Source: Parvularculaceae bacterium (GTDB lineage Bacteria; Pseudomonadota; Alphaproteobacteria; Caulobacterales; Parvularculaceae). From it: a stretch of DNA of 64,000 nt. Under the pieces are notes generated by a model. It did not search any database. It had not been told where the DNA came from and saw only the letters and a program-made list of their open reading frames with translations. The stretch is from assembly GCA_021776475.1 (NCBI GenBank), contig JAJFFV010000005.1, positions 806,001-870,000 on the forward strand, in the 5' to 3' direction. Made by a program: the position numbers and the translations under genes. The stretch's first letter is position 1; each line of letters begins with the position of its first letter. Positions 47,452 to 57,205 of this stretch are shown in pieces.

Positions 47452-49164
47452 TTAAACTGGCGCCTTTAGCCCATTTTCTTCCGGAGCGTGCTGTAATCGC
47501 ATGACAAACATCACCAGAAGTGCAGCCGGAATGGCATAGCTTGCAGTGATCAGGAAGAAATTCACGTAGCCGAAAGCATCCGCCATCACACCTGAGAACC
47601 CGGCAGCGAATTTATTGAGAAAAGCATATAGCGATGAAAACAATGCATATTGTGTTGCCGCGTATGCTGGATCTACAAGGCTTGAGAGATAAGCGATAAA
47701 GACGGTCGTGACAAATCCACCGGCCACATTATCCGCACAGATAGCAAATGCCAGCCGCCAGATATCAGGGCTAACCGCGGCGGTTGCCGAAAACCAGGCA
47801 TATGCACCGTTTGTTACCAGGGTCAGCAGGGCTCCGATGATCATAGAACGCATGATGCCAAACATCTGGGCGGCGAGCCCGCCTATGAACAGACCAACGA
47901 TGATTGCGAGTACACCAGGGCCAGATTGAATGCTGCCCACAATTGCGGCTGCGTATCCTAAATCCGCATAAAGAGGACTTGCCATTACGCCCATGGTAAA
48001 ATCACTGAGCCGGTAAATAAGAACAAGGCCAAGGATCGGAACAAGCGCTCTGCCGTATCTGTCCGCCACCTGCTGAAACGGCGTGGCGAACATTATGTAA
48101 AGTTTGCCACGTGTATGAGCTACCTGCGTTTTAAGGCTTTGGCCGATGTGCCGTAAGAGACCGGCGCTCGCTCCTATGAGGATGATATTGGTCAAGATGA
48201 CCAGCAATGAGAGAAATTGCGATCCCTCCGGCAAGGCTGTGTAGGTGCGCCAAGCGTGTCCAGAATAAACAAAGGCAATTCCGAGAAGCGCAAGGATCAC
48301 CCTGAGGTGGATCGGTGTACGCGTTGCTGTTAAAACAAAATGACCGACCAGTAGAACGATAGCTCCGGCGGCAGCTAGGGGAGTGGCGATATCAAAACCC
48401 ACCCCGATCAGTGTCAGAACGCGCGCGAGAATAAAAAAGGCGAGGCCAACCGCGACCGCATTGGGCGCACCAGCCAGGATGGGCAGATTGTCGATCGCGG
48501 TACCTTTTCTTTGGCTCGACGGCTCCTTGATCAATAAGGTCAAGGCGGCACATAGAGCCATGGCAAAGGCCATTACAACAAAGGAAAGATTCCAGTTGGA
48601 TAAATCAGCGATAATAAACCCAACCCCAGAAAAGATCAGCGCACCGCGATACCCAAGTGAGTACGACGCAGCCATGTTGGCCTGTCTTTCAGACGGCGCT
48701 GATTCTATCCGCCAAGCGTCTATTGAGACATCCAGTGTCGCGCCGGAGAACGCCAGAATCAGGGCGCCCAACGTAACAGGTAAAAGGTTTTCAGATGGAT
48801 CTGCTGTCGAGATTATTAAAAGCCCCAGAACGGTTCCGGCTATTGAAACCATCATCCACGACCTTCTGTGACCGACTTGCCGGCCCAGTACAGGAATAGT
48901 GACCTTGTCGATGATTGGTGCCCAGATGAACTTAAATGAGTAAGCAAGGCCGACCCAATAAAAAAATCCAATCGTAGATCGTTCGATTCCTTCGAGGCGA
49001 AGCCAAAAAGATGTTTTTTGATAGACAAGATAAAGTGGCAGACCGGAGGCAAACCCCAGGAGCAACATCGCTGCCATTTCGGGGCGGGTATAAGGCTGAA
49101 CCCAAGAAGGCAGCTTACGGCGCCATTCTGGCTCTGTGTCGATGGCTTTTTGTGGTTCCGTCAC
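47452..49164 (-). CDS. ampG: AmpG-like muropeptide MFS transporter
   Basis: AmpG imports anhydro-muropeptides for peptidoglycan recycling. The 570-residue protein has about fourteen hydrophobic segments and the family's start: MAAMLLLGFASGLPLYLVYQ near residues 29-48 and YWVGLAYSFKFIWAPIIDK near 69-87. Family members are often 450-590 residues. A large insert with extra helices is present in the middle. Proximity to the hybrid kinase is probably incidental. MltA could generate its substrate. Confidence 0.87.
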   Translation of the reverse strand: MTEPQKAIDTEPEWRRKLPSWVQPYTRPEMAAMLLLGFASGLPLYLVYQKTSFWLRLEGIERSTIGFFYWVGLAYSFKFIWAPIIDKVTIPVLGRQVGHRRSWMMVSIAGTVLGLLIISTADPSENLLPVTLGALILAFSGATLDVSIDAWRIESAPSERQANMAASYSLGYRGALIFSGVGFIIADLSNWNLSFVVMAFAMALCAALTLLIKEPSSQRKGTAIDNLPILAGAPNAVAVGLAFFILARVLTLIGVGFDIATPLAAAGAIVLLVGHFVLTATRTPIHLRVILALLGIAFVYSGHAWRTYTALPEGSQFLSLLVILTNIILIGASAGLLRHIGQSLKTQVAHTRGKLYIMFATPFQQVADRYGRALVPILGLVLIYRLSDFTMGVMASPLYADLGYAAAIVGSIQSGPGVLAIIVGLFIGGLAAQMFGIMRSMIIGALLTLVTNGAYAWFSATAAVSPDIWRLAFAICADNVAGGFVTTVFIAYLSSLVDPAYAATQYALFSSLYAFLNKFAAGFSGVMADAFGYVNFFLITASYAIPAALLVMFVMRLQHAPEENGLKAPV

Positions 49165-49242
49165 TTATCCAGGTTCCGTCCTGTTACTGATCGGAAGCTT
49201 AACCGGATTTGTGGCAGATAAAAGGCGTTATTCCTGTCTGGT

Positions 49243-51168
49243 TCACCTGATTTGCGTGTCGGCCGCCGCGGGTATTTCCGCACCTGCAATGCGGCCATCG
49301 GCCCATCTGTCAATCAATCCGGTCAGGTCCGTAGGATCAAACGGTTTCGTCAGGAAATCATCCATGCCAGCGGCAAGACATAGCTCACGATCAGACTGCA
49401 TGGCATTGGCGGTCAATGCCACGATCGGAATGTTGCCCGGCTCGCCGCTTAGTTCGCGAATCTTTTTGGCGGCAGTAAAGCCATCCATTTCAGGCATGTG
49501 CATGTCCATGAAGACGAGGTCGTAAGGGGCGGTTTGTACGGCATCAAGCGCCTCAATGCCGTTGCCTGCTACATCCACATGATGCCCGGCGCGTTTGATG
49601 ATAGCAGTCGCAAGGACAGCGTTAATCTGGTTATCCTCCGCGAGCAGGATACGGAACTTTTTCGGACCGTGTTTTGGTGCGGTAGCAAGCGAATCGAGCC
49701 GCTGTGTGGTTGTAACTGGCGGCAACGAGCGATCAGATAATCGTTCAAACAGGCTAGACTGGCGCATTGGTTTGATCAGATACCCCTGGAACCCGATTCG
49801 GCGGAACGTTTCGAGCCGTCCCCGTGCAACAGGTGAGAGCAAAACAAGCCCATGCGATGCTGCCTTCGCCAGTTTTTGACCATGCACCGCGGCAAAGGAC
49901 AGATCGCAAAGCAAAATGGCATTCCGATTTTTGCGCAAGAAAGCAAGCGCATCTTCTTCGGAATCTGTGATGTGAAACTTCTTGACGTCCGCCGACTGTA
50001 GTTGCAAGCGTACCGTCCGTGCCAGGATTGTTGATGTGGTAACTAACAGGATTGGATCATTGATTTTGTATTCTTTTCGGCTGTTCTCAATACCCGCAGT
50101 CATCTTCAGCGGCACGGTAAACGAGAAAGCACTTCCAACACCAATTTCGCTTTCGGCGGTCATCTCGCCATCCATGGCGTGCACAATGCGACGGGCAATG
50201 GCAAGGCCGAGGCCGGTGCCTTCAAATTTGCGCGCATGCGTGGAATCTGCTTGAGCGAATTCATCAAAAATTACTGGAAGGTCGCCCTCAGGAATACCGA
50301 CGCCACTGTCCCGAATGTCAATTTTGAGATTTGTGACACCGGGCGTTTCGCCTGACAGCGCATATACTTCAATTGTCACACCGCCGTCTTCAGTGAACTT
50401 GACGCCGTTGCCTGCGAGATTCAAGAGCACCTGTCGCAACCGGGCCTCATCTCCAATTAGCCGTTGGGGTACGGATGGATCGACGAATGACGCAATTTCA
50501 AGACCCTTATGGGCGGCGCGTGGCGACAGGAGCTCTGCAACGCTCTGCACCAGTGAAAGCGGATCGAAAACAGTCTCTTCAAGGTCAATCTTGCCAGCGT
50601 CAATTTTGGAATAGTCAAGAATGTCGTTTATCAGAGCAAGTAGCGCCGTGCCGGATTCGCGGACAGCATCTGCGTAAGCTTTCTGGTTTGAATCAAGGCC
50701 CGTTTCCATCAAGAGGCCCGTCATTCCGAGAATGCCGTTTAGCGGGGTGCGTATTTCATGACTCATGGTCGCAAGGAACCGCATCTTCGTATCGCTGGCG
50801 GCTTCGGCGCTTTGCGCAGCGAGCCGCATTGCGTCTTCGTCGATCTTGCGCTGGGTGATATCGCGTCCAACAAAAATCCGTTTACTGCCATCAAGGTCTG
50901 TTTGTTGCCACTCAAGCCAGACGGGGCTGCCATCGAACAAAACCTTGCTTTCAAAGCGGGCAGCACTGTTCAGATCGCCATCGAGACTATGGACGATTTC
51001 GCAATCGGGTTGATTGACGACGTCCATGACTTTGCCGCTCCAGCTTTCTGGCGTGCCGGAGAAAAACCGGCAATAGGCCGGATTCACATATGTGCAGACG
51101 TAGTTCTTGTCGGTGACGACAACCAGCTCACTGAGGTTGTTCAGATAAATTTTAGTATCTGTTGGCAT
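49243..51168 (-). CDS. Soluble hybrid histidine kinase with two receiver-like domains
   Basis: Domains in order in this 641-residue protein: PAS (about 1-115, GRDITQRK at its end), HisKA with the phospho-histidine in MSHEIRTPLNGILGMTG (about 134-150), HATPase with N-box-like NLAGNGVKFTEDGG, DSGVGIPEGD and GTGLGLAIARR, a degenerate receiver (about 370-485) with LLCDLSFAAV and IKPMRQ, and a good receiver (about 506-625) with LAEDNQINA, MDMHMPEMDG and LTKPFD. No membrane helix or signal is visible, so it acts in the cytoplasm. No cognate response regulator is adjacent. Confidence 0.9.
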   Translation of the reverse strand: MPTDTKIYLNNLSELVVVTDKNYVCTYVNPAYCRFFSGTPESWSGKVMDVVNQPDCEIVHSLDGDLNSAARFESKVLFDGSPVWLEWQQTDLDGSKRIFVGRDITQRKIDEDAMRLAAQSAEAASDTKMRFLATMSHEIRTPLNGILGMTGLLMETGLDSNQKAYADAVRESGTALLALINDILDYSKIDAGKIDLEETVFDPLSLVQSVAELLSPRAAHKGLEIASFVDPSVPQRLIGDEARLRQVLLNLAGNGVKFTEDGGVTIEVYALSGETPGVTNLKIDIRDSGVGIPEGDLPVIFDEFAQADSTHARKFEGTGLGLAIARRIVHAMDGEMTAESEIGVGSAFSFTVPLKMTAGIENSRKEYKINDPILLVTTSTILARTVRLQLQSADVKKFHITDSEEDALAFLRKNRNAILLCDLSFAAVHGQKLAKAASHGLVLLSPVARGRLETFRRIGFQGYLIKPMRQSSLFERLSDRSLPPVTTTQRLDSLATAPKHGPKKFRILLAEDNQINAVLATAIIKRAGHHVDVAGNGIEALDAVQTAPYDLVFMDMHMPEMDGFTAAKKIRELSGEPGNIPIVALTANAMQSDRELCLAAGMDDFLTKPFDPTDLTGLIDRWADGRIAGAEIPAAADTQIR

Positions 51169-51400
51169 TCATAGACCCCTTAACAGGCGACAGAAAAGCA
51201 AACAGAATTTGAAAAAATGTAAGTAAATCTGGTTAATTCATATTAATTGCCGTTATTCGAGCATTTTTATTTCCCAATCTCATTATTGATCATCGGTCGT
51301 CCCATTCCGACACATTTTCCCCGCCTGCTATTGCTGTTCGCTGGGGCAAGATGACGTCACACAAGAGTGACCGGAGCGGCACAGGGTTATGGCCGTCAAG

Positions 51401-52237
51401 CTATGATAGCTGATCAGCAATCCATCCGTCTATCCGCCGATAAACCCCTTCCCGCTCTGGGTCGTTGTGGATTTCGTGGAAGCCATCCGGGATCGTTTCA
51501 AACCGGCAGCGGTCACCGGTCGCTCTTGCAAATTCGGCGCTTGCGTCGCGGGACGTTATGCGGTCGTCGCCACCGTGCATAAGCAAAAGGGGTAGGTGCC
51601 AGTCGGCAGCCTTATCGAGAACCCACTCGCCAGTGCGGAGCAGATCAAGAGCCAGAGCAACCGATATCCGGTTGTGCACCAGCGGATCAGCGACATAGGC
51701 GCTCACCGCCGGTTGATCTTTTGTCACCAGGGTTGGATCTAGACCGTTGTTGGCGGTAAAGCCGGGCATGATCGGCCGGATCATCCGCAAGATCGCGAGC
51801 TGAATACCTGGAGGCTGGGTGAATGGTTTTAACGCCGGTGCCTGACTAATCACGCCGGCAAGGCCATCAGGCTGGTGTTGCAAGCCGTAGGCGAGAACCA
51901 GAAGACCGCCCATGGAATGGCCCATCAGGAAATGCGGCACGTCCGGCTGGCGCTCACGCGTATAATCAAGCAGCGCTTCCATATCGCCGTGCATCAGATC
52001 GATGTTGTCACAGACACCGCGTTTGCCGAGGGACTTGCCGTGACCTCGTAAGTCAACAAGGTTCATCCCGATTTTTTTTTCGGCCAGCCAGGCCGCCATT
52101 TCGGCGTATCGCCCCGAATGCTCGCCGAGACCATGGGCCAGGCTGATTACCGCTTTGGGCGCGTCAGGCATATAGCTCCGGCCAAACAGGGTCAGGCCGT
52201 CAGCGGTGTTGGTCGTTGTGAAAGTAAGCTCGTTCAT
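51401..52237 (-). CDS. Alpha/beta hydrolase, monoacylglycerol-lipase-like
   Basis: The 278-residue protein has the lysophospholipase/monoglyceride lipase type fold: the oxyanion-loop motif SLAHGLGEHSGRYAEMA, nucleophile serine in MGHSMGGLLVL near residue 107, catalytic aspartate in MHGGDDRITS near 220, and histidine in DGFHEIHNDPER. No signal is visible, so it should act in the cytoplasm. Substrate is unknown. It follows the hybrid kinase region with no gene overlap. Confidence 0.88.
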   Translation of the reverse strand: MNELTFTTTNTADGLTLFGRSYMPDAPKAVISLAHGLGEHSGRYAEMAAWLAEKKIGMNLVDLRGHGKSLGKRGVCDNIDLMHGDMEALLDYTRERQPDVPHFLMGHSMGGLLVLAYGLQHQPDGLAGVISQAPALKPFTQPPGIQLAILRMIRPIMPGFTANNGLDPTLVTKDQPAVSAYVADPLVHNRISVALALDLLRTGEWVLDKAADWHLPLLLMHGGDDRITSRDASAEFARATGDRCRFETIPDGFHEIHNDPEREGVYRRIDGWIADQLS

Positions 52238-52273
52238 AGTGAGATGTTACCCCGCGATATCCGTATCAGCGTC

Positions 52274-52903
52274 TTAACAGACAGTATCTGCATATCCCAA
52301 CAGGTCAAAATCGCGTTTATAACACTCGCGGATAATCTTGATCATCTCAGCAGACCAGCGCACGGGTACTGGCTTGGCGGACACATTGCGACAGGGCAGC
52401 GCTGCAGACAGGGTTGTGCGGTTGCAAATTTCTACCCATGCCTGTGCGAGATTTTCCAAGCGATAGGTCGCATCAACGAGCATGGTACCGGCGTCATCCA
52501 AAAGATAGTCGCATTGTGGTGCTAAGAAGGGATAATTACGCGCAGCTTCCGGGATCACCTGAGAGACGAATGTTGTGAAGTCATATTTTTCCGAGAATCC
52601 ATAAAAATAATGAGATTCAACTTTGCTGAACGGATTCCGGACCAGCGAGAATTTAAACAGATTATCAAAATAGGTTCTGGGCAGATAGCCGAGCTCAAAA
52701 TAATCGCGCGCCTTCAGATGCGCCAATCGGCTGGGCCCCGGCCACTTTTCCGGTTCACGCATGCGCGGCATACACAAAAGCAGCCGCCGATGTTCCTCCC
52801 ATGTCAGGCATGGATCGATGTCTTTCAAAAACGCTTCTTCGATGCTCTGTCCCCCCGTCTTTGGAATATGAACAAAAAGCGTCTTATGGTACATACTGAT
52901 CAT
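52274..52903 (-). CDS. Sulfotransferase family protein
   Basis: The protein contains the 5'-phosphosulfate binding loop as FVHIPKTGGQSIEEAF near residues 9-24 and the 3'-phosphate-binding SLVRNPFSKVESHYFY near 82-97, as in the sulfotransferase family 2 group acting on carbohydrates or lipids. ATG 52903 is close to GGGG; the open frame extends to 53005 without family similarity. No other sulfation gene is adjacent, and GC content looks like its neighbours. The acceptor cannot be inferred. Confidence 0.82.
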   Translation of the reverse strand: MISMYHKTLFVHIPKTGGQSIEEAFLKDIDPCLTWEEHRRLLLCMPRMREPEKWPGPSRLAHLKARDYFELGYLPRTYFDNLFKFSLVRNPFSKVESHYFYGFSEKYDFTTFVSQVIPEAARNYPFLAPQCDYLLDDAGTMLVDATYRLENLAQAWVEICNRTTLSAALPCRNVSAKPVPVRWSAEMIKIIRECYKRDFDLLGYADTVC

Positions 52904-53081
52904 AAATCCCCACGCTGTTCCAGATTTCGCAAGTTTGATCCAATGCCTCACTCTGGCATTGGCCCAATCCAGCGACCCGTGCCGTTGTATATACCCGATT
53001 GACAAATCATGAAAAGGTCACGCCCTGATCGATAAATCGTCACCCGGCGGCGCGACGAAATAGCGGAGGAAGGATGCGCGT

Positions 53082-53975
53082 ATGTATGATACGGCCCCAG
53101 AACATTTTGACAGCCGTGTTGATCAGACGCTGGCGCGCCTGCTCCCGCCTGTTGAAAGATCGCTAGAACAGTTTCTGCCGCGCGCTGTGGTCCATGCGTT
53201 GGTGGAATTCCTCGTGTTCGGTATCAAGCAGGCATGGGCCTGCCTCTTTGGCGGCTTATTGCTCTGCGCGATCCTGCTCACAGGCATATGGTATCCCAGT
53301 GACGCACCTATAGCGCGGTATGATTTTTTATTTCTCCTTGCGATCGGCATACAAATAGCGTTTCTGATCACCAGACTGGAGCGCCCATCTGAGGCAATCG
53401 TTATTCTTATTTTTCATGCTGTCGGCACAGCGATGGAGGTATTCAAAACGGGCGCCGGATCCTGGACCTACCCGGAAGCCAATCTATTCCGGCTGGAACT
53501 TGCCGGTGGTGCGGTGCCTTTATTCTCGGGCTTCATGTATGCGGCGGTCGGGTCCTATCTGGCACGGGTCTCGCGCACGCATGATTTTCAGTTTACGTAT
53601 TATCCAAGCCAGCTATGGACGGTAGTGCTTGCCGGACTGATATACGTGAATTTTTTCAGCCATCATTTTTTGCCGGATGCGCGGCTTCTGCTTTTTGCCC
53701 TCGCCGGATTTTTTTACCGGCGTAGCTGGGTATACTTCAAGGTCTGGCGTTGGCAACACAGGATGCCACTCTTGCTTGGCTTTTTTTTGGTGACCCTTTT
53801 CATCTGGCTCGCAGAGAATATAGGTACCCTCGCCGGCGCCTGGCTTTATCCGGATCAGGCAGAGGGCTGGCAGATGGTGTCATTCGCAAAAATGGGGTCA
53901 TGGTACTTGTTGATGATCATCTCGTGGGTGCTGGTGACGTTGGTGCACAAGCCGGTCGGGAAATCTTTGAATTAG
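53082..53975 (+). CDS. DUF817 family membrane protein
   Basis: The 297-residue protein has about eight hydrophobic segments and characteristic regions of DUF817: EFLVFGIKQAWACLFG near residues 42-57, GTAMEVFKTGAGSWTYPE near 113-130, and a C-terminal LAENIGTLAGAWLYP. The family is integral to the membrane with no settled function. It is read rightward and is followed by the nitrilase gene, 61 bases downstream. Confidence 0.9.
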   Translation: MYDTAPEHFDSRVDQTLARLLPPVERSLEQFLPRAVVHALVEFLVFGIKQAWACLFGGLLLCAILLTGIWYPSDAPIARYDFLFLLAIGIQIAFLITRLERPSEAIVILIFHAVGTAMEVFKTGAGSWTYPEANLFRLELAGGAVPLFSGFMYAAVGSYLARVSRTHDFQFTYYPSQLWTVVLAGLIYVNFFSHHFLPDARLLLFALAGFFYRRSWVYFKVWRWQHRMPLLLGFFLVTLFIWLAENIGTLAGAWLYPDQAEGWQMVSFAKMGSWYLLMIISWVLVTLVHKPVGKSLN

Positions 53976-54036
53976 CCCGCGATCTGTGCCTTAAAATCCG
54001 TAAAGTTGGTTTGTTTAGATTTCGAGGAAAACGGAT

Positions 54037-54981
54037 ATGGCAGCAGTTCCAATCGTTCGTGCCGCGGTGCTTCAGGCAGCGCCGAAAGCATTTGATACAA
54101 AGGCAACTCTGGACAAATGCGCCGAGTTGACAAGGCAGGCAGCCCAAAAAGGCGCCGCTCTTGCCGTCTTCCCGGAGGCCTTTGTCGGTGGCTATCCAAA
54201 GGGCATGGATTTCGGTGCCCGTGTTGGCATGCGCTCTGATCAGGGGCGTGACTGGTTTCGTCGCTATCACGATAGTGCAATCACCTTGCCTGGATTGCAC
54301 CTGACGTGTCTTTGCGAGATCGCTGCTGATAATCAAATCCACCTTGTCATCGGGGTGATCGAACGCGACGGCGCCACGCTGTATTGCACAAGTATTTATA
54401 TTAACGATCAGGGCGAATTCCTCGGTAAACACCGCAAGACCATGCCGACCGCAATGGAAAGATTGGTTTGGGGTTTCGGCGATGGGTCGACACTGACGGT
54501 TGTCGATACCAAGATCGGCAAAGTCGGTGGCGCGATTTGTTGGGAAAACTACATGCCGCTGCTGCGCACGGCTCTTTACGGCAAGGGCGTTGAACTTTAT
54601 TGCGCGCCGACCGTGGATGACCGGGATCAATGGCAACATGCAATGCATCATATCGCTTATGAGGGTCGAACTTTCGTGCTCGCATCCTGTCAGTTTGCGC
54701 GGCGCGCGGACTACCCGGACGACTATGAGTGTGTTCAGGGCAATGATCCGGAGACGGTGCTTATCCGTGGCGGGAGCGTCATCATCTCACCACTTGGCAA
54801 GATACTGGCTGGACCGGTTTATGACGACGAGGCCGTTCTAATCGCCGATCTCGACATGGGTGATATTGCGCGCGGCAAATATGACCTAGATGTCGTCGGG
54901 CACTATGCAAGGCCTGATATTTTTTGCCTGTCGGTAGATGAACGGGAGAAGCGGGCGCAGACGACAGAGGTCAAACCTTAA
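54037..54981 (+). CDS. Nitrilase/cyanide hydratase family carbon-nitrogen hydrolase
   Basis: The Glu-Lys-Cys triad of the nitrilase superfamily is visible: FPEAFVGGYPKG (Glu near residue 48), KHRKTMPTAMERL (Lys near 130) and GGAICWENYMP (Cys near 168). These features, with GFGDG, match the aliphatic/aryl nitrilase branch that converts nitriles to carboxylic acids and ammonia. Length of 314 residues is normal. Ammonia or nitrile metabolism neighbours are absent. The convergent racemase-like gene is not clearly related. Confidence 0.9.
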   Translation: MAAVPIVRAAVLQAAPKAFDTKATLDKCAELTRQAAQKGAALAVFPEAFVGGYPKGMDFGARVGMRSDQGRDWFRRYHDSAITLPGLHLTCLCEIAADNQIHLVIGVIERDGATLYCTSIYINDQGEFLGKHRKTMPTAMERLVWGFGDGSTLTVVDTKIGKVGGAICWENYMPLLRTALYGKGVELYCAPTVDDRDQWQHAMHHIAYEGRTFVLASCQFARRADYPDDYECVQGNDPETVLIRGGSVIISPLGKILAGPVYDDEAVLIADLDMGDIARGKYDLDVVGHYARPDIFCLSVDEREKRAQTTEVKP

Positions 54982-55184
54982 CCTGTGGCTGAAACCAGGC
55001 AATTAAAACTGTTTTTGCCGAAACTCATTCAACCGCGATCTCTTTTTAGATCCATGTGTCAGGTGCTGCGGGACCCGCAGGTTGCCGCCGCGATGTTCGT
55101 GGTTTGATGACCATCACGCCAACTGACCTGAAGCACCGCGGCGAACAACATTGGCAAATCGTGACCACATTTTGTTGCCTCCAT

Positions 55185-55925
55185 TCAGCCGGTTATGGGA
55201 CCGCCGCGCCAGCTAGGAATGGGGCCGCTTCCGATGGCGACTTCAATCGCCGCCGCAGCCAGTAATCTGGTCGAATCCAGTAACGGCACTGGTGAGATGT
55301 CCGGCGTCAGCAAAAGCGGGATCTCTGTACACCCCAGAATAACTGACGTGCAACCCTGATCCGCGAACCCAGAGATGATGCGCAAATATTCCTCGCGCGT
55401 CTGGTCGCGGAAAAGGCCGTTGCACAGCTCGTCAAAAATAACCCGATCTACGAATGCCATATCCTCAGGTGCGGGAGCATATAGCTCCTGACCTCTTCTG
55501 GCAGCGGCGTTGCGGTAAACTGTTCCTTCCATTGTCCATTTTGTGCCCAGAAGGCCGATTTTCTGATGCCCCTGCTTTGCTGCGTGGTCAACAACGACTT
55601 CGGCAATGTGCAAGCCGGGCAATGGCAGGGGGTCGTCCACTGCCTCGAACGCTAGGTGGGCTGTGTTGTCCGGACAGATGAAAAAATCGCACCCGGCAGC
55701 CAGCAGCCGTTCGGCCGTTGCATTGAGCGTTGCCCAAATTGCCGGCAGGTCGAATTGTCGCCAGGCGGGCATGCTTATCCCCATCGGGATGATTGAGAGC
55801 GTAATGTCGGGGTGCATGTGTTCGCCAAGTTGGCGGGCACCCTGATGGCACGCGGTCAGATAACAAAGAGCAGATCCTTCAGCGCTATGCGCCAGAATGC
55901 CGATATGTTTTACCCCAGTTGCCAC
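55185..55925 (-). CDS. Aspartate/glutamate racemase family protein
   Basis: The 246-residue protein has the paired catalytic cysteines of the Asp/Glu racemase fold, one in ICPDNTAH near residue 84 and the other in VILGCTEIPLLL near 197-208. Members racemise aspartate or related acids, and some are hydantoin or maleate-type enzymes. The N-terminal HIGILAHSAEGSALCYL pattern belongs to the YgeA-like branch. It lies 21 bases after gshB on the same strand, but I see no functional link. Confidence 0.85.
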   Translation of the reverse strand: MATGVKHIGILAHSAEGSALCYLTACHQGARQLGEHMHPDITLSIIPMGISMPAWRQFDLPAIWATLNATAERLLAAGCDFFICPDNTAHLAFEAVDDPLPLPGLHIAEVVVDHAAKQGHQKIGLLGTKWTMEGTVYRNAAARRGQELYAPAPEDMAFVDRVIFDELCNGLFRDQTREEYLRIISGFADQGCTSVILGCTEIPLLLTPDISPVPLLDSTRLLAAAAIEVAIGSGPIPSWRGGPITG

Positions 55926-55946
55926 AGGCCTGTCCTTTTTAGGCGT

Positions 55947-56888
55947 TCATTGTGCCTCGACCCAGTCCCAGAATATCTTTGAAATATCCGCGCCACCGAA
56001 TTTGCGCACTTCCTGAATACCAGTTGGTGACGTAACATTAATCTCGGTAAGATAATCGCCGATCACGTCAATGCCGACCAGCACCTGCCCGCGTTCAGAT
56101 AACGCCGGACCGATCCGGGCACAGATTTCTTCGTCCCGTGGTGAAAGTTCGATATAGGATGCAACGCCGCCCACATGCATGTTGGAGCGAACTTCATCCT
56201 TGCTTGGTACGCGGTTAATGGCGCCGACCGGTTTGCCATCAATAAGGATGATGCGTTTGTCGCCCTTGCGCACATCTTTCAGATAAGCCTGAGCGATAAT
56301 TGGCTCGCGGTAAAACTGCGCAAACATTTCCAGTAGCGAAGAGAAATTCTGATCATCCGGGCGTACACGGAAGACACCGGCCCCGCCATTTCCGTAAAGC
56401 GGTTTCAGGATAATATCCTTGTGCTTTTCGCGAAAGACGCGTAGCGCGAGGTCATCCGAAGTAATCAATGTTGGCGGGTGAAGATCTGGAAACTCGGTGA
56501 CGAAAAGTTTTTCCGGCGCGTTGCGGATCTCCTTTGGGTTATTCAGGACAAGGACATCCTCCAGCAAATGTTCGAGGATGTGACAAGCGGTGATATAGCT
56601 CATGTCAAAAGGCGGATCCTGGCGGACCAGCAGCACGTCCAGATCTTGGAGGTTTATGTCTGCTTCACCCGCCCAGGCCACATGCGTGCCCTGCTCGCGC
56701 TTGAGGTTGGCGATTCTCTTCGTGCGTGCGGCAACTTGCCCATCCTCAAGTCGCAGGGTCCGGGGCTCGTAGGTCCAGATCTCATGACCTCTCTCATGAG
56801 CTTCAAGCGCGAGATCGAACGTCGTATCGGCGTGGACATCAACGCCCTCCATCGGGTCCATCTGGATCGCGATCTTTAGACTGCTCAT
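55947..56888 (-). CDS. gshB: Glutathione synthetase
   Basis: GshB joins gamma-glutamylcysteine and glycine to make glutathione. The 313-residue ATP-grasp protein has an IQMDPMEGVDVHADT start region, LVRQDPPFDMSYITA near residues 86-100, GNGGAGVFRV, and the C-terminal NVTSPTGIQEVRKFGG that closes the active site. It lies in the conserved rsmI-(yraN)-BON-gshB neighbourhood of alphaproteobacteria, here with yraN decayed. Confidence 0.96.
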   Translation of the reverse strand: MSSLKIAIQMDPMEGVDVHADTTFDLALEAHERGHEIWTYEPRTLRLEDGQVAARTKRIANLKREQGTHVAWAGEADINLQDLDVLLVRQDPPFDMSYITACHILEHLLEDVLVLNNPKEIRNAPEKLFVTEFPDLHPPTLITSDDLALRVFREKHKDIILKPLYGNGGAGVFRVRPDDQNFSSLLEMFAQFYREPIIAQAYLKDVRKGDKRIILIDGKPVGAINRVPSKDEVRSNMHVGGVASYIELSPRDEEICARIGPALSERGQVLVGIDVIGDYLTEINVTSPTGIQEVRKFGGADISKIFWDWVEAQ

Positions 56889-57205
56889 GTGGTGACTCCT
56901 GTTTTGAGCAATATCAAAGATAAGGCCTATGGTTCAGGATACCCAGTGTCAAGAACTGCTAGTGCATCTTCATTTTCAAGATGGCAGCGCCGACCAGACA
57001 TACCTGCAGCATCCTGCTAAACGATGGATGTACGCCGATCACCGGAGATAGGGTAATCACACCGGCAACAAAAATGCGCAGATACGTTGAAACAAAGGTT
57101 GCCCCTTCCCGTTGCTATCGCGCATAGGCCTTTCCAGGCACAAACACTAGTTTGGCGGTCACATAAGAGTTATTCAGTAGCCGAACCGAAAATAATTGCG
57201 CAACC
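56889..57205 (-). other. Non-coding stretch with a gene-like fragment
   Basis: This 317-base gap between gshB and the BON gene has no complete gene. On the minus strand, 56959-57114 is an open frame of 51 residues with no ATG or usable upstream start; it reads as two hydrophobic segments (YLRIFVAGVITLSPVIG and MLQVCLVGAAILK). It may be the remnant of a small membrane protein or chance. Confidence 0.35.

Noticed and set aside
54982-55184. Partial inverted repeats between the nitrilase and racemase-like genes
   Set aside because: Pairing is interrupted, and no T-run or coding signal accompanies it; the stretch is an ordinary convergent gap.
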